A DNA stretch of 64,000 bases. Origin: Lycium barbarum (taxonomy: Eukaryota; Streptophyta; Magnoliopsida; Solanales; Solanaceae). A model generated the notes under the pieces. That model did not search any database. It was not told the DNA's origin and saw only the letters and a list, made by a program, of their open reading frames with translations. The translations under genes and the position numbers were made by a program. Every line of letters starts with the position of its first letter. Within the stretch, counting starts at the first letter, position 1. The stretch spans positions 110,965,601 through 111,029,600 of the forward strand of contig NC_083339.1 in NCBI RefSeq assembly GCF_019175385.1, read 5' to 3'. This document shows positions 10,731 through 21,250 of the stretch, piece after piece.

Positions 10731-10908
10731 AGTTTTAGAGTAACGGTAAAGTTATTTTTGTGTGACCTATATGTCACAGATTCGAACCGTGAAAGCAGTC
10801 ACTAGTACTTACATTAGAATAGACTGTTTACATCACATTCCTTTAGGTGCAGCCCTTCGTCGGGACATGCTATCGCGTTATACTTTATACATGGGGCTAT
10901 CCTTTTTT
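10731..10908 (+). mobile_element. tRNA-derived SINE (Solanaceae TS/SolS type)
   Basis: A 5' tRNA-related part contains a good RNA polymerase III B box, GATTCGAACC (10779-10788), preceded by TGTGACCTATATGTCACA and a weak A-box region (TAACGGTAAAGTT). The 3' part has the degenerate family tail (AGGTGCAGCCCTTCG ... GGGGCTATCC) and ends in a T run (10902-10908). This layout matches the Solanaceae TS SINE family. The copy is diverged and its target duplication was not found. Confidence 0.75.
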
Positions 10909-11193
10909 ATGATCAACTTCAATTTGCCAAGCTTTGATGCACCAAATTATTTAATACATGTACTGGCGATAACAAGTTGAAAGGAATTAAGAAGTTAGAA
11001 GAGAAAAGGATCCAGTATTGGGCGACAACATGATGCAGGGCTGGCCCCAAAAGGCACTTATTGCTGACAAAAGCAGCTTCAGGACCCAAAAGTACTAAGG
11101 AAGTGAGGTGAGGAGCAATTCTACCTTGTTAAGTAATTGAAAAAATGGCCCCCATTTTCCTCAAAGCATGCCTCCGCTACTAATTAGTTATTA
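10909..11193. other. Short intergenic stretch, nothing recognised
   Basis: No supported gene or repeat between the SINE and the Stowaway MITE. Confidence 0.35.
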
Positions 11194-11422
11194 CTCCCCC
11201 GTCTCCTGAGGGTGTTTGACTGAATGAATTTAAAAAATAAAAGAATATTTTTAAAATTTTATGGTATAAAATAAATCATAAAATTTTGTGTGTTTTGAAA
11301 TCATTTTATTAAAGATAAAAATATAAATTTAAAATTGAATTGTTATTAAATATAAAAATATATTATTCTATTAAATGCTGACTAAAAATAAAAGAATGTC
11401 ACATAAATTAAGACAGAGAGAG
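11194..11422. mobile_element. Stowaway-type MITE (229 bp)
   Basis: Starts CTCCCCCGTCTC and ends AGACAGAGAGAG, with TA on both sides as target duplication (11192-11193 and 11423-11424). The right subterminal TGTCACATAAATTAAGAC is the classic CTCCCTCCGTCTCAATTTATG terminus in reverse. AT-rich, no coding. Confidence 0.75.
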
Positions 11423-12529
11423 TAATATTATTTGCAGTTGTTGCTCGTACAAAAGTCTCTTTTTTCTTTTGCTTTTCCCTTTTTAACTTTTTAGACAGAA
11501 GAAAAAAAGGTCTAAAGTTGGACATTACCGTAATCCACCTCCTAGAAAAGAGCTGAAAGCACATTGCTCTTACTTTTAGGGCATATAAGTGATTATTCAT
11601 ATAAAATTAATTCGACTATCAAATTAAGTGATATCAAATGGTCGCTTCCATTCAACTTGCTCTATTAATTTGTGTAATATTAGTTCAAAAAGGGATCTGA
11701 TATGACTCCTAATAAAGATTACGATTGATGTAACTGAATTAGTGATACAATCCAAAAAGAAAAAAACAACCCTTGGATTTTTCTTCTTCCTGCGCAGAAT
11801 TGTTCTTTTTCACTATTATTTGGAGATAGTGGCGATACCACACTCCCACATTTTTAAAACTAGTATCTAGGAACGTACATCACGTGTGTCTCCTGATAGC
11901 CGGTATAAACTTCTAAAACAGTATAAATAATATCAAAATATGTAAGTGATGAGTAATTATAATTTTGAAAGGAATGTACAAGTTGAAAGATGAATAATAA
12001 GCATATTCAAATGACTTGATCACCCATTACTAATATAATTTGTAGCTATACAAATGAATTGGTATAACTTTTTCTTATGTAGTTCTTATAAAATAAAATT
12101 ATTTAGATTGACAGATCCTTATTATTCTTTTTTGTCATTTCAATAACATATTATTTATATGTGAATAATGTTTGTACTTACTGATCGTACTATCTTAATT
12201 TCCTGAAATGTAAGTATGTGAGAAACCGTCAAAAATATTTTCAAAAAACTTTAATCCTTGTTAATCCTGCATTATAAGCTTATGTTATTGTCTCATCCTC
12301 TACTCAAAATATAGTTTAACCAGATAATTTGCCCGTGCTTCGTGCGGTAATAATCACACCATTAAGCTAATGATGCTTTCCTAATATTTTAATAGTGAGT
12401 TTAAATAAGGTTAACACGTTAACGAACAACACATTATACATTTGAACAAATTAAATACTAAACCATGAAAAGTATAGAATTAAAATAGGAGAGAAAAATG
12501 TACTATGAGAAACCTTGAGAAAATCAAGG
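11423..12529. other. AT-rich intergenic DNA, nothing recognised
   Basis: No coding sequence, RNA gene or complete element recognised. Confidence 0.35.
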
Positions 12530-12847
12530 CTAATGCCCTGAATCATCCTAATAGTGCTTTGAGAAACCAAAAATGTCGCTACCCACAACCGCTCGCTCAA
12601 AATATGATTTTGCCATAATAATATCTGTGGCAAAAACACAAACAATGGGGAATTAGCCTTGATTAGGATAAGAATGCTTGATTAGTATTATTGGATGATT
12701 CAAACAGTTGAGTATCAAACAATTGCAAAAGATGATTAATATAAGCATTAACATGCTAGGAGAAAACAAAAATATTACTACCCACAACCGCTAGCTCCAA
12801 ATATGATTTTGTAATGATAATAACTGTGGCTAAAACACAAACAATGG
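12530..12847 (+). repeat. Direct duplication of a ~100 bp unit
   Basis: Two related copies (about 12540-12645 and 12765-12847), about 228 bp apart. Shared segments include CTACCCACAACCGCT, AATATGATTTTG and AAACACAAACAATGGGG. The second copy runs straight into the G tract at 12846. Confidence 0.75.
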
Positions 12848-12886
12848 GGGGGGGGGGGGGGGGAAGCAAAAAAAAAAAAAAAAAAA
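12846..12886. repeat. G18 tract followed by A19 tract
   Basis: Eighteen consecutive G (12846-12863), then AAGC, then nineteen A (12868-12886). Long G homopolymers are rare in plant nuclear DNA. Confidence 0.9.
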
Positions 12887-13320
12887 CCTTTATGTACGTA
12901 GAGTTTCGACTAAAACGGAGAAGAATGATTTCTTCTTTGCCTCGACTGCCATGGGTATTGAGAACCTGAAGGTTCTGGTTTGAAACTGTTGATAGACTTA
13001 ATTTTTCTCATCTATTGATTCATTTGTTATTCACAAATATAAACGGTCTAGGAAAAGCAAACAATGACTTCATTAGGGTAAGCAAACGGGTATCAACCTA
13101 GTAATTGAGAACAAAAATAAGGAAAAAGTATTACTCCATAAAGTTGCAACAACGGGAAGAAGTTCCTCACAACAGTGCCATATATATGGTGTTTCTGGCA
13201 CTGTTCTTTTGTTCAGTAATTTTCTAAGAGTGTGGTCAGTAGTTTTCTAAGAGTGTGGTTAAGTGATGAACAAACAATAGAAGAAGGAGATCAGGAGATT
13301 GCCCTGTATTTTGAGAGGAA
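12887..13320. other. Intergenic DNA left of the copia insertion
   Basis: No gene recognised. The 5 bp CATAT at 13321-13325 is the left target duplication of the next element. Confidence 0.4.
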
Positions 13321-13325
13321 CATAT

Positions 13326-13646
13326 TGTTGGAATTAATGCATTCACAAGGATACTATCCTTGACTTTTACGTATACTAGGAGTTTTTTATTGTTTCAAGA
13401 ATATCATTTAGTCTTTCAATATTATCTCTTAGTTTTTCAAGAAATCTTTTAAAAGTTTGTGATACATGTATCTAGTGAATTGTGATACATGTATCTAGTT
13501 ATTTGTGCAAGACTTTTGAATTGGTTTTTTGAGTAGTATAAATAGAGATGTAATTGATGATTGTAATCATCTCAAGTGGCCTTAAGTAGCCTAATACAAC
13601 TTGAGCATTCTCTAAGAAAAATATTCTCTTCCTATTCTTTCCTACA
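13326..13646 (+). repeat. 5' LTR of the copia element
   Basis: Runs from TGTTGG to CTACA. A TATA box TATAAATAG lies at 13537-13545. Upstream of it, a 19 bp sequence containing the palindrome ATACATGTAT is directly repeated with 23 bp spacing (about 13458-13476 and 13481-13499), resembling the U3 enhancer repeats known from inducible copia elements. Confidence 0.95.
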
Positions 13647-13649
13647 AAT

Positions 13650-13661
13650 TGGTATCAGAAC
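13650..13661 (+). promoter_or_regulatory. Primer binding site (initiator tRNA-Met)
   Basis: TGGTATCAGAAC lies 3 bases inside the 5' LTR and differs by one base from the canonical TGGTATCAGAGC. Confidence 0.85.
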
Positions 13662-13704
13662 AGTTTTCATTCTTAATCTGGGGTTAGGTGAAGAAGGAAA
13701 AATT

Positions 13705-16700
13705 ATGGCATCTAAAACAAATGATGGTGCTGATTCTTCAGTTGTTCTTACTCCATTTTTTGATGGAAATGACTTTGAATACTGGAAGATAAGAATGAGA
13801 ACTTATCTGAAAGCTAAAGGTTTGTGGACTATTGTTGCAAATGGCTATGAAGAGCCAGAAGACGATGGTGAACTTTCAGTAGCAGAGATGAAAAATCTTG
13901 AGGCTAAGCGTCGTCAAGATGCAAAGGCTTTGAGCAAAATTCAAATGGGAGTCTCAAGAGCATTTTTTGCAAAAATTGCTACTTGTAAGACTGCAAAGCA
14001 AGATTGGGAGTCTCTGGAAGCTGACGTGTATGGTGATGAAAAGGTACGCACTATCAATCTTCAAACTCTTAGAAGAGAGTTTCAAAATTTGAAGATGATA
14101 GAATCTGAAAAAATAGATGAATATTGCACAAGAGTCATGAATATTGTTCATGAAATGAGAAATCATGGTGATGAAATTTCTGACCAACAAGTTGTGGAAA
14201 AGATTCTAATTAGTGTCACAGAAAAGTATGAGTATATTATTGATATCACTGAGGAGACGAAAGATTTTTCTAAGATTTCCATCAAAGAGCTAGTTGGATT
14301 GTTTCGTGCACACGAGAAGCGAAGATTTTTGCGTGAGAATCAACCCAAAGAGACGGCTTTCCAGTCCAGAACCAATGAGAATTCTCAAAATTTCTCAAAG
14401 AATCAACAAAAAAAGAAGTACAATCCAAAAAAGAAGCAGGATTGTGATGGTTCTACTAAGAAGGTTGAAGAAAAAGGTGAGAAAAGTACTGGTCTTTTTT
14501 GTAAAATTTGCAAAAAGACTAATCATAATGCAGAAAAATGTTGGCACAAAGGCAGGCCCCAATGTAACTTTTGTAAAAAGTTTGGCCATAGTGAGAAGGA
14601 TTGCAGGCACAGGCAACGGGAGCAAGCAAATTTCTGTGAAGGAAAGGAGGAAGAAAAGGAAGAAAACCTTTTCTACGCTTTTCAATCTGATGCTTCAGCA
14701 AAAAGCAATGAATGGTATGTTGATAGTGGTTGTACCAATCATATGACTGGAGATGAAAATGCTTTCCTCTCAATTAATCGCAGCATCACTTCTAAAGTGA
14801 GAATGGGGAATGGAGCCTTAGTTGATGCAAAAGGTAAAGGTACCATTTCGATCAACAGAAAAGGGAGCGGTAAGCAAATTCATGATGTCCTTTATGTTCC
14901 TGACTTGGAAGAAAATTTGCTTAGTGTTGGTCAGCTCATGGAAAATGGTTATTCTCTTGTGTTTAGAGATAATTGTTGTAGAATTTATGATAAAATTGAG
15001 CCAAATCAAGTCATTGTTGAAGTAAAGATGATAAAAAGAAACTTTCCTTTACAACTTCATTACAATGCATTCAAAAATGAAGTTGTAGATGATTCATGGC
15101 TTTGGCACAAAAGGTTTTGTCACTTGAATTTTCATGGTTTGAAGCTTCTGAAGCAAAAAGACATGGTGCAAGGCCTTCCTGAGATACATACTGAGGTAGA
15201 TCCATGTGAAAGTTGTATTATGGGAAAGCAACATAGAAAGTCTTTTCCAAAAGGGAAGTCTTGGAGAGCAAGTGTACTTTTGGAACTAATCCATACAGAC
15301 ATTTGTGGACCAATGAAGACTTCATCTCTGGGAAGACAAAGGTACTTTCTAATTTTTATTGATGATTTTTCAAGAATGACTTGGGTTTATTTCTTGAAAG
15401 AAAAGTCAGAAACATTTGCTACATTCAAGAGATTTAAAGCCTTTGTTGAGAAGCAAAAAGGTTGCAGCATCAAAACCATTCGCAGTGACAGAGGAGGTGA
15501 ATACACAAGTTGAGAATTTGAAGAATATTGTAAAAATGAAGGCATTGAGAAGCAACTTACAGCATGGTACACTCCTCAACAAAATGGTGTATCTGAAAGG
15601 AGAAACAGAACCATTGTTGAAATGGCCAGAACGATGATGAATGAGAAAGGGCTGCCAAAATATTTTTGGGCAGAAGCAGTACATACAGCAGTGTACATCC
15701 TCAATAGGTGCCCGACAAAGGCATTGAAGGATAAGACACCAGTTGAAGCTTGGAGTGGAATGAAACCTTCTGTAAGTCATTTTAAAATTTTCGGGTGTAT
15801 TTGTTATGCTCATGTACCTACTGAAAAAAGAACAAAATTGGATGAAAAGAATCAAAAATGTATATTTCTTGGTTATAGTGATGTGACAAAAGGCTATAGG
15901 CTTCTCGATGTCAAAACTAACAAACTTGTTGTTAGTAGAGATGTCATTTTTGATGAAAAAACAGCATGGAATTGGAAAGATAAAAAGGTGGAGAATACTT
16001 CTATCATTTCTTTAAATGTGCCAAGTCAAGAAGAGGATGAGGAAGAGGAAGATGTCCCTCAAGGGGGAGAAATCTCAGATCCAGAAGATGAAGAACCACC
16101 TCCAAGAGGAACAAGAATGTTGAGTGACATCTATCAAAGATACAACTTTGCCTGTATTGAGCCAGAAAATTATGAGGAGGCAATAAAGCCTGATGTTTGG
16201 AAGACAGCCATGGTAGAAGAAATTCGGATGATTGAGAAAAATAATACTTGGGAGCTTGTGGATATACCCAATGAAAGAGAAGTTGTAAGTCTAAAATGGA
16301 TTTACAAAATCAAACTCAATCAAGAAGGAGAAATTCAAAAGCACAAAGCAAGGTTGGTTGCTAGAGGTTTCACTCAAAAGCCAGGTATTGATTTCTACGA
16401 AACTTTCTCTCCAGTTGTACATCTTGAGACAATTAGAACCTTGATTGCTGTTGCTGCACAAAAGAAATGGAAGATTTTTCAAATTGATGTTAAGTCTGCA
16501 TTTCTAAATGGAAAACTTGATGAAGAAATTTATGTCGAGCAACCTCAAGGATTGTTTGTTCAAGGGGGAGAAGAGAAGGTGTACAGGCTAAAAAAGGCCA
16601 AAATTGGATGAAAAGAGTCAAAAATGTATATTTCTTGGTTATAGTGATGTGACAAAAGGCTATAGGCTTCTCGATGTCAAAACTAACAAACTTGTTGTTA

Positions 16701-17910
16701 GTAGAGATGTCATTTTTGATGAAAAAACAGCATGGAATTGGAAAGATAAAAAGGTGGAGAATACTTCTATCATTTCTTTAAATGTGCCAAGTCAAGAAGA
16801 GGATGAGGAAGAGGAAGATGTCCCTTAAGGGGGAGAAATCTCAGATCCATGTAAAATGAAATTGATACATACTTTTTGAAAAATAATTTTCAAAGAAGTA
16901 AAAGCGAAGCCACTTTGTATGTGAAGCAAGAACATCGCAGCATTGTCATTGTTTGTCTCTATGTGGATGATCTGATTTTTACAGGAAATGATTTGAAGAT
17001 GATGCAGAAATTCAAGCAAGATATGATGCAAACCTATGAAATGAGTGATCTTGGGTTGCTACATTATTTCTTGGGCATTGAAGTTTCTCAAGTGAAAGAA
17101 GGAGTTTTTATTTCTCCAAAGAAGTATACTAAAAGTATTCTTCAAAAATTTAAAATGATGGATTGCAGGTCTGTGGCCATACCATTAGCAACAAATGAGA
17201 AATTCAGAAAAGATGATGGAGCAAAGAAAGCTAATAGCTCACTTTACAGGAGCTTGATTGGAAGCCTGCTATATCTTACTTCAACAAGACCTGACATTAT
17301 GTTTGCTGCTAGTTTATTATCCAGATTCATGCAAGAACCAAGCCAAGTGCATTTTGGAGCTGCAAAGCGTGTTCTACGCTACTTGCAAGGAACAATGGAT
17401 TATGGTATAATGTACAAATTTGATGGAGATTTGGACTTAATTGGCTATTCTGATAGTGACTGGGCTGGAAGTATAGATGACATGAAGAGTACTTCTGGTT
17501 ATGCTTTCTTATTTGGTTCAAGCATTTGTTCTTGGTTGTCAAAAAAGCAAAGTGTTGTTACTCAATCCACTGCCGAAGCAGAATATGTCTCAGCAGCTAA
17601 GGCTACTTCTCAAGCTATTTGGCTTAGGAGAATTCTTGAAGATATTGGTGAAAAACAAAAAGAAGGGACTGTTTTGTATTGCGATAACAAATCAGCGATT
17701 CCCATTGCCAAGAATCCGGTCAACCATGAAAGATCAAAGCATATTTCCATCAAGTACCATTTTATCTGAGAAGCACAAGAGAAAGGTGAAATTCAGTTGC
17801 ATTATTGCCAGACAGGAGAACAACTTGCTGACATCTTCACCAAAGCACTTCCTAGAGAAAAGTTTTGCTATCTTCGAGAACGCATTGGAGTTGTCAAGCA
17901 AATGCATTAA
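13705..17910 (+). pseudogene. Copia gag-pol polyprotein, disrupted
   Basis: The first in-frame ATG after the PBS (13705) starts a Gag typical of the group (TPFFDGNDFEYWKIRMRTYL). Two zinc knuckles of form CX2CX4HX4C follow (CKICKKTNHNAEKC and CNFCKKFGHSEKDC), then the protease site WYVDSGCTNHM, GAG-pre-integrase (WHKRFCHLN) and the integrase core ([29 protein letters not shown]). An in-frame TGA at 15511-15513 cuts the integrase. RT begins ([21 protein letters not shown]) but breaks at about 16598, where a 251 bp copy of upstream pol replaces the segment before the YVDD box. RT then resumes at about 16855 (YVDDLIFTGND), and RNase H follows (SDSDWAG, YCDNKSAI) with another TGA at 17767-17769. 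The frame closes at 17908-17910. Both TGA codons are consistent with CGA-to-TGA decay. Not functional as it stands. Confidence 0.92.
16599..16849 (+). repeat. 251 bp duplication of integrase-C/RT linker inserted in RT
   Basis: Matches 15833-16083 (offset 766 bp) with only two differences I can see (AATCAA to AGTCAA; CCCTCAAGG to CCCTTAAGG). It lies in a different reading frame from the surrounding RT and ends abruptly at TCAGATCCA, where the RT sequence preceding the YVDD box resumes. Confidence 0.92.
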
Positions 17911-17917
17911 GGGGGAG
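17909..17917 (+). promoter_or_regulatory. Polypurine tract of the copia element
   Basis: AAGGGGGAG directly before the 3' LTR. Related purine runs (CAAGGGGGAGAA) also occur in pol at about 16060 and 16560. Confidence 0.85.
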
Positions 17918-18238
17918 TGTTGAAAATAATGCATTCACAAGGATACTATCCTTGACTTTTATGTTTTCTAGGAGTTCTTTATTGTTTCAAGAATATCATT
18001 TAGTCTTTCAATATTATCTCTTAGTTTTTCAAGAAATCTTTTAAAAGTTTGTGATACATGTATCTAGTGAATTGTGATACATGTATCTAGTTATTTGTGC
18101 AAGACTTTTGAATTGGTTTTTTGAGTAGTATAAATAGAGATGTAATTGATGATTGTAATCATCTCAAGTGGCCTTAAGTAGCCTAATACAACTTAAACAT
18201 TCTCTAAGAAAAATATTCTCTTCCTATTCTTTCCTACA
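17918..18238 (+). repeat. 3' LTR of the copia element
   Basis: Same length as the 5' LTR, ending CTACA, followed by the CATAT duplication. Confidence 0.95.
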
Positions 18239-18243
18239 CATAT

Positions 18244-19091
18244 AAGGTGAATTTGACATTTTAACACATTAAAAATACCAATTAAACCATTATGGAATAC
18301 AAAAGGCTTAAATTTAATACAGAAATACATGAAATAGAACACCAATTAACTTGAAGCTTGGATTTTTCTCAAAGACGATAAACTTTTTCTCTGCGTGCGA
18401 TAGATGGGCGGAATTCTTCTGCTTTATTGGTTAATTTATGTTTTTGCAAAAGTTGATGTGATTGGGCATTAATTTTCTAAGAAATTGAAGGCACAGGGTG
18501 TTGTTCGAAATGGCGGGAAGTTGCCGCTTTTGCTTAGCAATGACTGAGTAAAAGATTCCTAAAGATTGACTTGATGAGTCAAGAATGGGAGAAAGAACAG
18601 TGAGAAAGAATAGGAAGAAAGGGCGTATGGACAAAGGAAGCGCCTTTTGAGTGTTGTTGAACTGAAAACATCAGCGTCTTTTGGGTTTCTTTAACTAAAG
18701 GTCGATTTTAGTTAACTAAACAATTTAAAAAAAATGTAAAATGGCCAAAAACTGAGAAAAAAGATAAATAGTCATCCTGGTCATATAGAGCGCTATGTCA
18801 CCAAGGTTATGTCCCTGCTTTATATATTTATATAGATTTGATTATTCTTTTTATTCCCTTTGAGGTTGAAATATCTCTATATATATATAATTGCAAGGCA
18901 AAGGCCCGGTGACTTGGCGCAACTACAACTCAGGATTCCTATTTATCTGTTTTTACAATTTTTTGCCAATTAATCTCATTTAAAGTGTAAATAAAGTTGC
19001 CAACAAAGATTTACAAACTAAAACGACACTTCCCCAATTCTGCCGAAAAGGTTTGACAACACAACACGTTGCTTTACCAATTATCCCTTAT

Positions 19092-19095
<4 letters not shown>
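18244..19095. other. Intergenic DNA between the copia element and the CT microsatellite
   Basis: No coding frame recognised. Sequence near 19020-19095 has the look of a gene's transcribed leader, but nothing decides it. Confidence 0.3.

Positions 19096-19163
<68 letters not shown>
19096..19163. repeat. (CT)34 microsatellite
   Basis: About 68 bp of uninterrupted CT. It is followed by GCCTGTTCG... and a splice-donor-like CCCAGGTATGCG near 19290, so it could lie in the 5' UTR of a plus-strand gene whose first intron was later hit by the Ogre-like element. Confidence 0.95.
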
Positions 19164-19167
<4 letters not shown>

Positions 19168-19513
19168 GTTCGTTTTCATATTCTCTTGTTTTTGCCAGCA
19201 TTTATTTGCTTCAGTACTTTTTCCAAGAAAGATCTACGCCAACTTGTCTTTGCTTCTTCATTACGGCGCACAAAAAACATCTAACTTACCCAGGTATGCG
19301 ACTTTACCTTTCACAATCACAACCAATTTCTTCTACTTTTTGTCGAATCAACTATTTTTATGTACATTTCATCACACTCCTTTAGTTTACTAAAATCTCA
19401 CTCACTCCCTCATCTTTTGAAATATAATTCAATAGCGCTTTAAGACTTTTCACTGTTGGATAAATTGTTCTTTGCAATTTGGCGAGGAAAATTGCATCCT
19501 CTTGCCTTTCATA

Positions 19514-20135
19514 TGTTGACACCCAATTTTGTCCCTCCTTTATTTAAATTTTATTTACTCAGGTTTTTAAATTTACTGACGAGCTAAATACTTTATTTTC
19601 ACTATTTTATTTTTATTGCTACTACTATTAATATCGCTACTTTTATTTTCAACATTACGAGCATTACTTTATCACAAATTTTAAATAGTTCGTCATCGTT
19701 TCATTTTCGGGTTTGGACTCGTTAAATTAATTACATGACAACACTTTGTTAAATCCTTATTTTTCTACATATTAATTATTAATTGTCTATATTGTACTAG
19801 TTATTAAATTAGAAGCCCAAAAAATAATTAAAATAGAGGAGGAAGGATCAACAATTTCAGCCAAATAAATAGCCCAAATTATCAGCCCATACTCTAATTA
19901 ATTCAACCAGCCCACATTATTTCACTACCCAATCCCTACCAGCCCATTTTAAATCCATTAATTCGGACCAACTAAAACTACCCGGCCATCAGTTGGCAGC
20001 CCAACTGAAACAGGCCACAAATGAGCAGCCCATTTTATTTTCGGTTAAGACCTAATATTTTGAGCAGCCACGCCCCTGTTTTCTCCTTCCTTTTTCCTCT
20101 TTCAAGAAAGATTCACATTTTTTACAACAATGACA
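19514..20135 (+). repeat. 5' LTR of the Ogre-like element
   Basis: Starts TGTTGACACCCAATTTTG and ends ACAACAATGACA. The first ~330 bp also match the minus-strand end of the solo LTR at 34823-38902. Confidence 0.93.
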
Positions 20136-20137
20136 GC

Positions 20138-20158
20138 TTGGCGACTCTGCTGGGGACT
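20138..20158 (+). promoter_or_regulatory. Primer binding site, tRNA-Arg type
   Basis: TTGGCGACTCTGCTGGGG begins 3 bases after the LTR. It is complementary, with about two mismatches, to the 3' end of a plant tRNA-Arg ending CCCCAGTGGAGTCG plus CCA (recalled tRNA sequence). Confidence 0.7.
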
Positions 20159-20159
20159 C

Positions 20160-21250
20160 TACCTAGGTTCTAACCATAACGGACTTAGATTTAATTAAGC
20201 TTTGTGTGCTAACTTAGTTACTCTATTTGCCTAAACTGTTTTACATGCTATAAATTGTTGGTGTGATTAATTGTTGTTTGATATAAACTGTCTAAGTGTT
20301 ACTGCTTTGATAAATTGTCATTCCGTTCATATTTCTTCCACTCCTGGAAAACTCACACATATTCACACACTTGAAACGGTTTCGCGGTTCGCCCCCGTGC
20401 ACTACTAAATTACCCCTTTAGTTGGATTGATCTTGTGGATTTAGTCGATCGGCGGTGCAGTCGACGGCCACGGACTTTCCACTCCCAAGTTGTCCACTTG
20501 GGGGAACCTTGTGTCATAGGAAGCCAACTCTTAGTCAGCCTAAGATAGAGCTAAACCAACACCTTTATTAGGAGCATACATTTCATGACCTAGGAGGCTT
20601 AATACCCTTGGTGTATTAAGCCCATTAGATGACTTTACCCAAACGTCCAAGCGGGTTCACGACCCCGAGTGACACCAATCATACTTTATGTGCATGTTTG
20701 AAGGATAATTGTGCCTAAATATTGACTATTTGCTCTAATTAATTAAACTTTAGGAGGGAGGGCATGACTAATGTTTCTATGACAGGTATGAAGTTGCATC
20801 GGAGTACATCAACAAATGACGAAGACCAAAGATATCACAAAATCGAGCTAGACGTTGTATTACTTTACTTAGATTAGAAAACATTTATGTTGTACTCATT
20901 TGATATGTAATAAATATTACATTACTTTTGTACTTTATTGTGGGAAATAGAATTTGTTCAATTAATCAAAAGCAATGGGATGACGTATTATGGCACACTT
21001 TACCCTTCAAACAAACGTTAGGCCTACCTCTGCACAAAGAGGTCACATGCATACTAGGACGCGTTATTGTTTGATATAATCGTTTACATTTGTTTGATAA
21101 CTTGTTTGACTTTATTTGATGAATTATTTGCTACATGACTTACTTGACTTTACGTGATCATGACTTTACCTAGATATGTTAATGAGACTGACATCATTTG
21201 CACTTTATGTTTCTTTTTATTCCCAAAGAGTTGATTCATGTTGACACTCG
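20160..21250 (+). other. Untranslated leader of the Ogre-like element
   Basis: About 1.1 kb between primer site and gag. It has several short frames but no recognised domain. Long leaders are usual for Tat/Ogre elements. Confidence 0.5.

Larger units (their letters stand above)
13326..18238 (+). mobile_element. Ty1/copia LTR retrotransposon (Tork-like), complete ends, broken coding
   Basis: A 4.9 kb element with two 321 bp LTRs (13326-13646 and 17918-18238), TG...CA termini and a perfect 5 bp target duplication CATAT (13321-13325 and 18239-18243). A primer binding site for initiator tRNA-Met follows the left LTR and a purine-rich tract precedes the right one. Gag, protease, integrase, reverse transcriptase and RNase H are in copia order in one frame, interrupted by stops and an internal rearrangement. 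By eye the LTRs differ at about 8 of 321 sites (~2.5%), suggesting insertion roughly a million years ago at commonly used plant LTR rates (inference). Confidence 0.95.

Noticed and set aside
10760..10800. A tRNA gene
   Set aside because: The B box is good, but there is no cloverleaf or anticodon arm and the tail is SINE-like.
19053..19385. Small Ser/Leu repeat protein
   Set aside because: It is the translation of the CT microsatellite and adjacent sequence.
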